From contig JAWXUO010000026.1 of the NCBI GenBank assembly GCA_044426355.1, positions 1 through 27,808 on the forward strand: a stretch of DNA of 27,808 bases, given 5' to 3'. Under the pieces are notes generated by a model. It was not told the DNA's origin, made no database searches, and saw only the letters and a program-made list of their open reading frames with translations. The DNA comes from CAYJLC01 sp044426355 (GTDB lineage: Bacteria > Bacillota > Clostridia > Oscillospirales > Butyricicoccaceae). Position 1 is the stretch's first letter. The number at the start of each line of letters is the position of its first letter. Below, piece after piece: positions 8,897-16,258 of this stretch. Both the position numbers and the translations under genes were made by a program.

Positions 8897-8992
8897 AATA
8901 GGTCAAGCGTTACGCTTGCTCGCTCGAGCAGAGTATGCTCGTCGCTCATCGCAATGAGCGAAACAACCTATTAAATTTGCTCGCAAATTTAA
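8897..8992. repeat. Cloverleaf-like multi-hairpin element
   Basis: An outer stem AATAGGT (8897-8903)/ACCTATT (8966-8972) encloses three perfect hairpins: CAAGCG-TTA-CGCTTG (8904-8918), CGAGCA-GAGTA-TGCTCG (8925-8941) and CGCTCAT-CGCA-ATGAGCG (8943-8960). A palindrome with 10-base arms follows at once (TTAAATTTGC, two bases, GCAAATTTAA; 8971-8992). The block is much richer in G+C than its surroundings. Its first arm recurs at 9121-9142, so it is probably a dispersed structured repeat (REP/MITE-like) or a structured RNA in the 3' untranslated part of the ade transcript. It has no tRNA D-, anticodon- or T-arm signatures. Confidence 0.6.
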
Positions 8993-9003
8993 CTAAAATA
9001 CAC

Positions 9004-9033
9004 AAAAAAAACGACTGACGAAAGTCGGTCGTT
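9004..9033 (-). terminator. GAAA-loop hairpin with T8 tract on the minus strand
   Basis: ACGACTGAC (9011-9019), loop GAAA, GTCGGTCGT (9024-9032) forms a nine-pair stem with one wobble. On the minus strand it is followed by eight T (complement of 9004-9011), the layout of an intrinsic terminator. It would stop transcripts arriving from the uxu side. Confidence 0.5.
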
Positions 9034-9039
9034 AAATTA

Positions 9040-9065
9040 AACAGTCACTAAGTGGCTGTTTTTTT
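9040..9065 (+). terminator. Intrinsic terminator of the ade operon
   Basis: AACAGTCAC (9040-9048), loop TAA, GTGGCTGTT (9052-9060) forms a nine-pair stem with one G-T wobble, followed directly by TTTTT (9061-9065). Confidence 0.75.
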
Positions 9066-9120
9066 ATGCAAAAATAAACTTTTATGATTAATAAAGTATA
9101 AAAGCACAAATTAAACGTAA

Positions 9121-9142
9121 AATGGGTCAAGCGTCACGCTTG
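9121..9142. repeat. Partial second copy of the multi-hairpin element
   Basis: AATGGGT (9121-9127) and CAAGCG-TCA-CGCTTG (9128-9142) match the start of the element at 8897-8918 in 20 of 22 positions. Both changes leave the structure intact: one is in the loop, the other turns an outer-stem A to G and keeps pairing possible. A further GGAGCAGA at 9144-9151 resembles the second arm of the first copy. The remainder has decayed. Confidence 0.55.
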
Positions 9143-9227
9143 TGGAGCAGATTTTAATGTTTTATACTACAAAAGCCACTATCGTTACCGAAAAGTAGAT
9201 TTTAAATTATGTGTCTGAAATAAAAGA

Positions 9228-9273
9228 ACCACCTATCTAAAAAGTAGAAATTTTACTTTTTTAGCTAGGTGGT
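9228..9273. terminator. Long hairpin at the end of the uxu operon, possibly bidirectional
   Basis: ACCACCTA (9228-9235) pairs with TAGGTGGT (9266-9273). The interior CTAAAAAGTA continues the pairing with TACTTTTTTAG, giving a stem of nearly 20 pairs around a short loop. On the plus strand it is followed by ATATTTTTTA. On the minus strand it lies 34 bases after the stop of the small membrane-protein gene and probably ends the uxuA-uxuB transcript. Confidence 0.6.
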
Positions 9274-9307
9274 ATATTTTTTATGCAATTTTTATGATTT
9301 TTATTCG

Positions 9308-9529
9308 TTAAAATTGTTCTTTTACAACTTTTAAATAATAAAATATAAATCCTAGTGGTGGAAAGCCAAAGAAACATAATAATGCCCAAGCTATAGCTGA
9401 GCTAGAAGATGAAGTTCGCTTTAAAGCGTCTACATAAACTACCATACAAGCGAAAAGTAACGCACATAGTATAAGAACATTTATAAGAGATGCAAAAAGA
9501 AAACTTATTCCGTTAAATATAAAATTCAT
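9308..9529 (-). CDS. Small two-helix membrane protein in the uxu operon, PLDc_N-like
   Basis: The product has 73 residues with hydrophobic helices at about 6-33 and 45-66. The second contains AIAWALLCFFGFPPLGFIFYY, in which 'W-x-L ... F-P-P-L-G-x-x-x-Y-x' resembles the small PLDc_N (phospholipase D nuclease N-terminal) membrane module. The start codon lies four bases after the TAA of uxuB, with only a weak AGG upstream, so translation is probably coupled to uxuB. The role is unknown; linkage suggests a membrane function during hexuronate use, but chance association is possible. The short length makes the family assignment tentative. Confidence 0.7.
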   Translation of the reverse strand: MNFIFNGISFLFASLINVLILCALLFACMVVYVDALKRTSSSSSAIAWALLCFFGFPPLGFIFYYLKVVKEQF

Positions 9530-9533
9530 AGCA

Positions 9534-11141
9534 TTAACCTAAATATTTTTTAAGTGTATTGCGAACAGCATTAGGTCCTGCGATTAATTCGATAAACATT
9601 TCTTCGATTTTGTCAGAAAGTCCACATTCAACAAGATTTACACCGAAAATTTTATCATTAGCTAAAATTTCTAAAATTTCGTGATTGTATTCGCCACCTA
9701 TTTTCACTGTAGAAAGCTTTGTTGTAAGTTCTTGTAAAAGTGGGTCTGGGTTTAGTTTCATGTCGTTTCCTTTGTCATCAACAGCAAGTAAATATCTAAG
9801 CCAACCAGCTATTGTTAAAGGTATAAAAGTAAGGTCTTTAACATCTAAAGAATCACTTTTGATATATGCTTTTATAGTTTCGCCAAAACGAATACCAACT
9901 TTTTGAGATGTATCAGTTGCAATTCTTTGTGGTTCGTCTGGAATAAATGGATTTGTAAATCTATCGTTTAAAACTTCGTCGATAAATGCTTTAGGGTCGA
10001 TGATTTTAGGGTCTACTACAACAGGCATGCTTTCAACATAACCGATTTTTTCTACAAGTTTGCGTAGCTCAGGGTCACGCATTTCTTCGAAAATACGAGT
10101 ATATCCTAAAGTACAACCAAAAACAGCAAGTGCTGTGTGTAAAGGATTTAAACAAGTCGTAACTTTCATAGTTTCGCTTTTGTTTACTGTGTCACGGTCT
10201 GTAATAAATACACCACCAGCTTCTAAATCTGGTCTGCCATTTGGGAATTTATCTTCTATAACTAAATATTGAGGAGTTTCTGCATTAACAAATGGTGCTA
10301 CAAAAGTATTTTTTGAAGTAATAATAGGAGTCATATCTTCGATACCTAGCTCTAAAAGTGCATCTTCCACTTCTTTTGCAGGACGAGGTGTGATTTTATC
10401 TATCATAGACCATGGAAAAGCAACTTTGCTCTCGTTGTTTAAATAATCAACGAATGCTTGCTCTACTTTGCCTTTTTTACACCAGTTTTGTGCAATATCA
10501 AGTACAGAACCTTTTAAAATATCGCCATTATGACTGCAATTATCCATACTAACTAAAGAAATTGGAAGTTCGCCTTTTAAAAATCTTTTGTAAAGTAGGA
10601 AAGCTGTGATACTAATAACGTGACGTGCGTTTTGTGGCTCATCTTCGATGTCAGCAGTGATAACGTCGAAATATTCGTTTGCTGGAGTTTTTAGAGCATA
10701 TCCTTTTTCAGTTACCGTAAAACTCACCATTTGTAGGCTTTCGCTTTCAAATATTTCGATTATTTCGCTCATAACAGCTGTGTTTTTTGCATCTGCAGGA
10801 TATGATTTTATTATACTTGCGATAACTTCTTTTACCATGTCGCCATTTGGTTGTAAATTTACAAGCATAGTTAAATTATCAAAATCGTGGAATACTTTTT
10901 CGATAATATCATAGTCGAAAGTATCTATTGCAATAATTCCTGTGTCAGCTTTGCCTTCGTTTAGCATAATTTGATTTATTTTGCCAACAAATCCACGGAA
11001 GATATTGCCAGCACCAAAATGCACCCAACGAGGTGTTTTGTTTGTGTTTTCTAAAATTACTTTTGGGTCAAATTTTGGAAGAATAACGCCTGCTTTGTCC
11101 CATTGTTCAGTTTGTTTCAAACTTTCTAAGTTCATTTTCAT
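9534..11141 (-). CDS. uxuB: Fructuronate reductase (mannitol dehydrogenase family)
   Basis: The product has 535 residues. In glucuronate degradation UxuB reduces D-fructuronate to D-mannonate with NADH in the cytoplasm. The N-terminal Rossmann domain shows HFGAGNIFRGF (41-51). Family segments SMDNCSHNGDILK (198-210) and FPWSMIDKITPRP (242-254) follow. The Lys, Asn and His of MKVTTCLNPLHTALAVFG (325-342) are the likely active-site residues. It is longer than the E. coli enzyme (about 486) but I believe usual for Firmicutes. It follows uxuA after a 70-base gap containing a hairpin. The reactions run UxuB then UxuA, giving 2-keto-3-deoxygluconate. No kdgK, kdgA or uxaC is in the window. Confidence 0.92.
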   Translation of the reverse strand: MKMNLESLKQTEQWDKAGVILPKFDPKVILENTNKTPRWVHFGAGNIFRGFVGKINQIMLNEGKADTGIIAIDTFDYDIIEKVFHDFDNLTMLVNLQPNGDMVKEVIASIIKSYPADAKNTAVMSEIIEIFESESLQMVSFTVTEKGYALKTPANEYFDVITADIEDEPQNARHVISITAFLLYKRFLKGELPISLVSMDNCSHNGDILKGSVLDIAQNWCKKGKVEQAFVDYLNNESKVAFPWSMIDKITPRPAKEVEDALLELGIEDMTPIITSKNTFVAPFVNAETPQYLVIEDKFPNGRPDLEAGGVFITDRDTVNKSETMKVTTCLNPLHTALAVFGCTLGYTRIFEEMRDPELRKLVEKIGYVESMPVVVDPKIIDPKAFIDEVLNDRFTNPFIPDEPQRIATDTSQKVGIRFGETIKAYIKSDSLDVKDLTFIPLTIAGWLRYLLAVDDKGNDMKLNPDPLLQELTTKLSTVKIGGEYNHEILEILANDKIFGVNLVECGLSDKIEEMFIELIAGPNAVRNTLKKYLG

Positions 11142-11176
11142 AATAAGTTTTTCCTTTATATGTAATATTTTAAAGT

Positions 11177-11204
11177 AGCCACTAAAACCTAAATTTTAGT
11201 GGCT
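11177..11204 (-). promoter_or_regulatory. Hairpin between uxuA and uxuB
   Basis: AGCCACTAAAA (11177-11187) pairs perfectly with TTTTAGTGGCT (11194-11204) around a six-base loop. In the direction of transcription (minus) it is followed by only a weak T stretch, so it may be a partial terminator or an RNA-stabilising end that sets the uxuA:uxuB ratio. Read on the plus strand it is followed by a strong T-rich tract, but no plus gene ends here. Confidence 0.6.
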
Positions 11205-11211
11205 TATTTTT

Positions 11212-12288
11212 TTATTTTTTCATGTAAGTACGGCTATCTTTGCGAAGAGCATCGTATAAACCAAGAAGATACTGAGAACCTAAAGCTCTGTCGTATAAAC
11301 CATATCCAGGTACGCCAGATTCGCCCCAAATCATACGACCGTGGTCAGGACGCATAGGACCTGTGAAATTAATGTCTACAAATGCACGCATAATTTCAGC
11401 CATGTCTAAAATGCCATCTTCTGCCCAGTGACAAGCTTCTTCGAAAACGCCAGGAGCTGTGTGTTTAGTGTTTCTAACGTGTGCGAAGTGGATTCTATCT
11501 TTTAAAGAACGAATAATATCAGGAATATCATTGTCAGGGTTTGAGCTTAAACTACCTGTACATAAAGTTACACCATTGTGTTTGTTTGGAACAGCATTCA
11601 TAAGTTTTAGTAAAGCTTCTTTACAAGTTATGATACGAGGTAAACCAAATACGCTCCAAACTGGATCGTCAATGTGGATTGCCATGTTAATATCGTATTT
11701 ATCACAAGTTGGCATAATTGCATTTAAGAAGTAAACTAAATTATCGAATAATATTTCAGGTGTTACTTCTTTGTATTTATCAAATAAATCTTTAACAGTT
11801 GCCATTCTTTCAGGTTCCCAACCAGGCATAACAAAACCGTTTGTATCCATACCTTCAAACATTTTAGTAGGGTCGATTTTATCAATAACATTTTGGTCGT
11901 ATGCTAAAACAGTAGAACCGTCAGGACGAACTTTTGCTAAATCTGAACGTGTCCAGTCGAAAACAGGCATAAAGTTGTAACAAACTAAACGAATATCTTC
12001 AGAAGCTAATTTTTCTAAAGTTTTGATGTAGTTTTGTATGTACATATCACGGTCATCAGAACCGATTTTGATAGAATCGTGAATGTTTACACTTTCGATA
12101 CCATCAATAAAAAGGCCAGCATCTTCAACTTGTTTTTTTATTTTACGAATAGCGTCAATATCCCACTCTTCGCCTGGTTTAGTGTCATAAAGTGTTGTAA
12201 TAACACCATGCATACCAGGGATTTGTTTGATTTGTTGTAATGTTACAGGGTCATGACCTTCGCCAAACCATCTAAATGTCATTTTCAT
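11212..12288 (-). CDS. uxuA: D-mannonate dehydratase
   Basis: This 358-residue TIM-barrel metalloenzyme removes water from D-mannonate to give 2-keto-3-deoxy-D-gluconate. The length matches the Gram-positive type (about 350-360) rather than the E. coli type (394). It starts MKMTFRWFGEGHDPV. Likely metal and catalytic positions are HIDDP (205-209), Cys243 in TLCTGS, His270 in HFAHVRN, and Asp315/His316 in MRPDHGR. Their order and spacing match the His-Cys-His-Asp metal set I recall for the streptococcal enzyme. TAGGAGAAATATT precedes the ATG. It is the first gene of the uxuA-uxuB operon and is transcribed away from the solute-binding protein gene. Confidence 0.95.
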   Translation of the reverse strand: MKMTFRWFGEGHDPVTLQQIKQIPGMHGVITTLYDTKPGEEWDIDAIRKIKKQVEDAGLFIDGIESVNIHDSIKIGSDDRDMYIQNYIKTLEKLASEDIRLVCYNFMPVFDWTRSDLAKVRPDGSTVLAYDQNVIDKIDPTKMFEGMDTNGFVMPGWEPERMATVKDLFDKYKEVTPEILFDNLVYFLNAIMPTCDKYDINMAIHIDDPVWSVFGLPRIITCKEALLKLMNAVPNKHNGVTLCTGSLSSNPDNDIPDIIRSLKDRIHFAHVRNTKHTAPGVFEEACHWAEDGILDMAEIMRAFVDINFTGPMRPDHGRMIWGESGVPGYGLYDRALGSQYLLGLYDALRKDSRTYMKK

Positions 12289-12376
12289 AATATTTCTCCT
12301 AATAAGAATTTTATTTTTAATAGATAATTACAACAAACTAGAAAAATTTGCTAATAATTATTAAACTACCTTTCTA

Positions 12377-12405
12377 ATTTTAGCATAATGAATAAACTTT
12401 TGCAA
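12377..12405 (-). promoter_or_regulatory. uxuA: Promoter of the uxuA operon
   Basis: On the minus strand, TTGCAA (complement of 12400-12405) is followed by 17 bases and TAAAAT (complement of 12377-12382), preceded by an extended TG. It points toward uxuA with a leader of about 80 bases. I see no clear UxuR- or CcpA-type operator. Confidence 0.55.
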
Positions 12406-12434
12406 TAGTTTTTATAAAAAAATTACACTTCACA

Positions 12435-12463
12435 TTGACTAAATAAAGCATGAAATGTATAAT
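12435..12463 (+). promoter_or_regulatory. Promoter of the solute-binding protein gene
   Basis: TTGACT (12435-12440), 17 bases, then TATAAT (12458-12463). The ATG lies about 40 bases further on. The -35 is 30 bases from that of the divergent uxuA promoter, so one regulator bound between them could control both directions. Confidence 0.65.
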
Positions 12464-12504
12464 ATATTTATAGATGTCTACTTAGCATTTAGAAAGGATA
12501 GACT

Positions 12505-14109
12505 ATGAAGAATAAAAAACTTATAACATCACTACTTGTATGCGTATTAACATTCGTTTCTGCTTGCGAGGGAAACATTAATACAAACGCTAATAATGTT
12601 GCAAATGACAACACCCAAACCCTAATAGAAGACCTTGGGAATATTTATGATTTAAAGGAAGATGGTATGTATAGTGCATCAACGCACCCTTTAATACTTT
12701 CTATTTTTGTGCATTATGAAGATATGTATACTTTTCGTGATGATTTAATTTCCCAGGAAATAACGGAATACACAAATATTATATTCAATAGCGTAGGTTC
12801 GCAGTATTCAAATGATTCTGAAAAAGAATTTGCTATGCTTATGTCCCAACCAAAACTCCCAGATATTATCGGGGGTACGCTCTATGATATTTCAAAATAT
12901 GGAGCAGAGGAAGCTTTTATTCCTTTGCAAGATTTTATAAATGCATATGCACCAAATATACGTGCAATGTTTGAGAAATATCCTGAGGCTAAAGCATCTG
13001 TAACGGATAGCGAGGGGAATATTTATGCAATTCCTTTTGTGAACGAAGTAGCTGTTTCAAATCAGTGGTGGATACGAAAAGATTGGCTAGACGAGCTAGG
13101 GCTTCAAGTACCTACTACGATTGCAGAATTTGAAAAAGTGTTATCAGCGTTTAAAACAAAAGACCCAAATGGAAACAGCGAAGCTGATGAAATTCCTCTG
13201 TTTCAAAATCTAGGAAATGGAGTTAATGATATTATTCCGTTGTTTGGAGTAAATCCGTTTTTTCATCTAGATGAATATGGCAAAGTGCAAATAGGTTCAT
13301 ATACAGAAGAATATAAAGAGGCGATAAAAGGCGTAAGCTCATGGTTTACTCAAGGTTATATACACAAAGATATTTTCAATAGCAATGTAGGTCTAGGTTT
13401 TTTTGATGCAAACACTGGTGGGATAACTTTTGGAAATGCTTTGGAAATTTCTAAATATAATTATCTAAAAGAGGACGGAAGTTTTTATGTTGTTGGCATA
13501 GCTCCACCAACGGATATAAACGGGGTAAGATGGGTTGCAACAAATACTAGCGTTGCAGATACTTATGGTATAGGTATTTCAGTAGACAACAGTTTTCCTA
13601 CAGAAACTATAAAAATGCTAGATTTTTTATTTTCAAAACCTGGAAGCACGCTTATGACTTATGGCATTTTAAACGAAACTTATAAAATTAGTGCAGAAGG
13701 TCAAGAAACATATATTGGCGACACATTAAATATTTATGATACACTAAAAAACATGGGAGCTATGATTAAAGCTGTACCGTTTATTTTAGAAGAAAATGCA
13801 GTTTTGCAACTTATGCATAAAGAAGGTGTGGATATTTATAATGTTTATAAAGAAAATAATTATGAAAATATAATAAATAGTTCACTCAAAACATTATGTT
13901 TTAATGAAGAAGAATTAGAAGTAATATTAAACATATACCCTGCATGTGAGGAATATATTTTTAATAAAACGATGGAATGGACAAAAGATTCTACGCTAAT
14001 AGATTTAGAATTTGAAGAATATATGCAAAACTTATCATCTTTAGGAATAAATGAAGTTTTATCTGCATATCAATCAGCGTATAATAGATTTAGATTAAAT
14101 GTAGAATAA
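12505..14109 (+). CDS. ABC-type extracellular solute-binding lipoprotein, orphan
   Basis: The product has 534 residues. It opens with MKNKKLITSLLVCVLTF and a lipobox VSAC, giving lipidated Cys21 after signal peptidase II cleavage and placement on the outer membrane face. The body resembles family-1 (LplA/oligosaccharide type) binding proteins: a conserved segment with DSEGNIYAIPF, then WWIRKDWLDELGLQVPTTI and ADEIPLFQ. Proteins of this length usually bind oligosaccharides. No permease genes lie beside it; it must use a membrane complex encoded elsewhere or act as a sensor. A good promoter and AAAGGA site precede it. Divergence from uxuA and the adjoining sugar-acid operon suggest a uronic acid-containing ligand, which is inference only. 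Confidence 0.85.
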   Translation: MKNKKLITSLLVCVLTFVSACEGNINTNANNVANDNTQTLIEDLGNIYDLKEDGMYSASTHPLILSIFVHYEDMYTFRDDLISQEITEYTNIIFNSVGSQYSNDSEKEFAMLMSQPKLPDIIGGTLYDISKYGAEEAFIPLQDFINAYAPNIRAMFEKYPEAKASVTDSEGNIYAIPFVNEVAVSNQWWIRKDWLDELGLQVPTTIAEFEKVLSAFKTKDPNGNSEADEIPLFQNLGNGVNDIIPLFGVNPFFHLDEYGKVQIGSYTEEYKEAIKGVSSWFTQGYIHKDIFNSNVGLGFFDANTGGITFGNALEISKYNYLKEDGSFYVVGIAPPTDINGVRWVATNTSVADTYGIGISVDNSFPTETIKMLDFLFSKPGSTLMTYGILNETYKISAEGQETYIGDTLNIYDTLKNMGAMIKAVPFILEENAVLQLMHKEGVDIYNVYKENNYENIINSSLKTLCFNEEELEVILNIYPACEEYIFNKTMEWTKDSTLIDLEFEEYMQNLSSLGINEVLSAYQSAYNRFRLNVE

Positions 14110-14182
14110 GACAAATTGAGAAAACAAACGAAATTATGTTAAAAAATAAACAAACTTTTGTGAAAAAATATACAAAAACTAC

Positions 14183-14212
14183 TTGAAAAAAACGTTAGTT
14201 ATATGTTATAAT
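14183..14212 (+). promoter_or_regulatory. Promoter of the three-enzyme sugar-acid operon
   Basis: TTGAAA (14183-14188), 18 bases, then an extended TG and TATAAT (14207-14212). The leader to the ATG at 14376 is about 155 bases and contains the hairpin at 14223-14256. The 73 bases between the previous stop and this box show no terminator hairpin. Confidence 0.65.
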
Positions 14213-14222
14213 AGCTATAGTA

Positions 14223-14256
14223 AGGTAAAAATATATGAAAAATTATAATTTTACCT
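14223..14256 (+). promoter_or_regulatory. Leader hairpin or operator near the transcription start
   Basis: AGGTAAAA (14223-14230) pairs with TTTTACCT (14249-14256), with further TATA/TATA pairing inside. It begins about ten bases downstream of the -10 box. It could be an operator for a repressor at the start point or a 5' stabilising hairpin. No regulator gene is adjacent. Further down, TTATGCA occurs twice (14332 and 14348 region). Confidence 0.45.
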
Positions 14257-14375
14257 AGATGTTAAATATTCATTTGTTACACTATTGCGTTTAATTTATG
14301 AAATATACAACATCGATACATAAAAAAGATTATGCATGACAAAAAGTTATGCAGGAGCTGAAAAGGAGAGTACAT

Positions 14376-15401
14376 ATGAAAATTTTAGTAGGCATTGGCG
14401 AAAGCGAAGTAAAAGAAAGCTATTTCACACCAACGGTTGTAGAACAACTAGAAAAATTAGGTGAAATTGTTTGGAATGAAACTGGAAGACAAGCGTTCAC
14501 AAAAGAAGAATTAATCGAACATATCAAAGATGTTGACGTTTACTTATCAGGTTGGGGATCGCCAGCAGTAGACCCTGAAGTATTATCACATGCAAAAAAC
14601 CTTAAAGTTCACGCACATACAGCAGGTTCTGTTGCAAGACTTGTTTGTAAAGAAGAATATGACAGAGGCGTTGTCGTACTTAGTGGCAATGATATTTTTG
14701 CTCGTTCAGTAGCAGAAGCAACTGTATGTTACATGCTAAACTCTTTAAGACGTAACGAAGAACTTATGCAAACAGTTCGTAACGGTGGCTGGAGAATGGA
14801 AAGATGTTTCAACAGTGGTTTATACCGTAAAAAAGTTGGTTTAATAGGTTATGGCGAAATTTCAAGATATGTTATGGACGCTATTAAATGGTGGGAACCA
14901 GATTTATACCTATATTCTAAACATGCTTCTCCAGATGCATATCATAAATATGGTGCAAAACAAACTACATTAGAACACATATTCTCAGAATGTGATGTTA
15001 TTTCAATCCACTCAGCTTGGAATGACGAAAACCACGAATTAATCAAAAAAGAACACTTTAAATTAATAAAAGAGGGTGCTGTATTCGTTAATACTGCAAG
15101 AGGTGGTATCTTAGACGAGAAAGCTCTTATAGAAGAATTAGAAACTGGTAGATTTAGAGCAGCTCTAGACGTATTTGTTCAAGAACCACTACCAGAAGAT
15201 AGCGTTTTAAGAAAACTTAAAAACGTACAATGTTACCCACACATGGGTGGACCTACTTTTGATATGCGTGAACAAGTTATGTTCAAATTATTAAGAGATT
15301 TAAGACACATTAAAGATGGAAAGCCTTTTGATGATGTTGTTACATACGAAAATTCTTTATATATGACTCAAGTGCCAAAAGACGCTATTAAATGGGGGTA
15401 A
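14376..15401 (+). CDS. D-isomer-specific 2-hydroxyacid dehydrogenase
   Basis: The product has 341 residues, starting at the ATG (14376) that follows AAGGAGAG; an in-frame ATG at 14349 lacks a ribosome site. It is a cytoplasmic NAD(P)-dependent oxidoreductase of the glycerate/phosphoglycerate dehydrogenase family. The nucleotide loop is GLIGYGEIS (155-163). Catalytic residues are Arg242 in NTARGG, Glu270 in QEPLPED and His289 in YPHMGGPT. After the second Rossmann strand it has YSK (180-182) rather than the usual acidic residue, which could favour NADP. The substrate is unknown, but a 2-hydroxy or 2-keto sugar acid is likely from its operon partners. The next gene begins six bases after its stop. 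Confidence 0.88.
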   Translation: MKILVGIGESEVKESYFTPTVVEQLEKLGEIVWNETGRQAFTKEELIEHIKDVDVYLSGWGSPAVDPEVLSHAKNLKVHAHTAGSVARLVCKEEYDRGVVVLSGNDIFARSVAEATVCYMLNSLRRNEELMQTVRNGGWRMERCFNSGLYRKKVGLIGYGEISRYVMDAIKWWEPDLYLYSKHASPDAYHKYGAKQTTLEHIFSECDVISIHSAWNDENHELIKKEHFKLIKEGAVFVNTARGGILDEKALIEELETGRFRAALDVFVQEPLPEDSVLRKLKNVQCYPHMGGPTFDMREQVMFKLLRDLRHIKDGKPFDDVVTYENSLYMTQVPKDAIKWG

Positions 15402-15407
15402 TAAATT

Positions 15408-16241
15408 ATGAAAATTGCTATTAGTACATTACCATTTAGAGAATGGGAAGTAGACGACGTAATTGCGTCTTTAGTAGAAGGTAAATATGATGCAATAGAA
15501 ATTAGAATGGACTTTCACCCGTGGAGTGATAAATCACTTCCAGATAGCCATTATGAAGAAATTGCTAAAAAATTAAAAAAAGCTGGTCTTAAAGTTACAG
15601 ACTTAGGTAGTAGTGTTAGCCGTGTTGATGGATACAGAACTGACTACATAGAAGACATGAAGCGTTTATTTAAAATTGCAAATATTTTAGATGCTACTGG
15701 TATCAGAATTATGCTAGGGCATGGCAGAAAATTTGCAAGCGAACCAATTAAAGAAGTTGATGTTGAAGGACTGAACAAATGGCTTTTAGAAGTTGACGAA
15801 ATGGCTGAAAAAGCTGGCGTTCAAGCTTGGATAGAGTCACACGCTGGATATTCTACAGGAGCTAAAATTCATACTGTATTTAAAGATTTACCACAACTTA
15901 AAAATATTAAAGTTATTTGGGATTTCCAACACAGTATAGAACACGGCGAAACTATAGATGAAAGTATCGACTATATGTTTGACCAAATTGTTCACATACA
16001 CATTAAAGATGGTGAACCTTGGAACGACCCAGAACAACTTCACTACAAATGTACAGCATTAGGTGCAGGTGTTATGCCTATCGCCGAAATTGTTAAAAAA
16101 GTTCAAGATAGAGGATATGATGGATATTACTCACTTGAGTGGGAAAGTGCATGGAAAGAAGAAGTTCGTGAGTTAAATTGCGATGCAGAAACAATTAGAA
16201 CTTTCCGTAGTTTTATGGAGCAATTTGATACTAAAAAGTAA
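15408..16241 (+). CDS. Sugar isomerase/epimerase, xylose isomerase-like TIM barrel
   Basis: This 277-residue protein of the AP-endonuclease-2/xylose isomerase-like superfamily typically uses a divalent metal for keto-aldose isomerisation or epimerisation of free or phosphorylated sugars, or for dehydration. The expected metal ligands are in order: Glu143 in WIESH, Asp172 in WDFQH, His198 in HIHIKDGE and Glu244 in YSLEWES. It starts MKIAISTLPFREWEV. It lies six bases after the hydroxyacid dehydrogenase and 17 bases before the reductase ATG, so the three are surely cotranscribed. Its substrate cannot be read from sequence; functions in this superfamily vary widely (myo-inosose dehydratase, tagatose or xylulose-5-phosphate epimerases and others). 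Confidence 0.85.
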   Translation: MKIAISTLPFREWEVDDVIASLVEGKYDAIEIRMDFHPWSDKSLPDSHYEEIAKKLKKAGLKVTDLGSSVSRVDGYRTDYIEDMKRLFKIANILDATGIRIMLGHGRKFASEPIKEVDVEGLNKWLLEVDEMAEKAGVQAWIESHAGYSTGAKIHTVFKDLPQLKNIKVIWDFQHSIEHGETIDESIDYMFDQIVHIHIKDGEPWNDPEQLHYKCTALGAGVMPIAEIVKKVQDRGYDGYYSLEWESAWKEEVRELNCDAETIRTFRSFMEQFDTKK

Positions 16242-16258
16242 TCTTGAGAGGAAAAAAA

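Larger units (their letters stand above)
8879..9307. other. Gene-free gap between ade and the uxu operon
   Basis: This convergent gap has no coding frame I can support. It holds the multi-hairpin element (8897-8992), a minus-facing hairpin (9004-9033), the ade terminator (9040-9065), a decayed copy of the element's first arm (9121-9142) and a long hairpin (9228-9273). The stretch 9066-9120 is plain AT-rich sequence. The stretch 9143-9227 shows no structure that I can name. Confidence 0.6.

Noticed and set aside
8897..8972. A tRNA-like cloverleaf after ade
   Set aside because: The arms have the wrong lengths, and there is no GTTCRA T-loop, no D-loop GG and no CCA-type acceptor. It is treated as a structured repeat instead.
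9685..12240. Several plus-strand frames opposite uxuB and uxuA
   Set aside because: They have no ribosome sites and Ser/Phe-rich compositions typical of complementary-strand shadows of conserved genes.
14349..14375. An earlier ATG for the hydroxyacid dehydrogenase
   Set aside because: It has no ribosome site and would place AAGGAGAG inside the coding region; family members begin at the MKILV position.
16244..16258. A TTG start for the YiaK-like gene
   Set aside because: The ribosome site GAGAGGA would lie within the gene; the ATG at 16259 gives the YiaK-like N-terminus.
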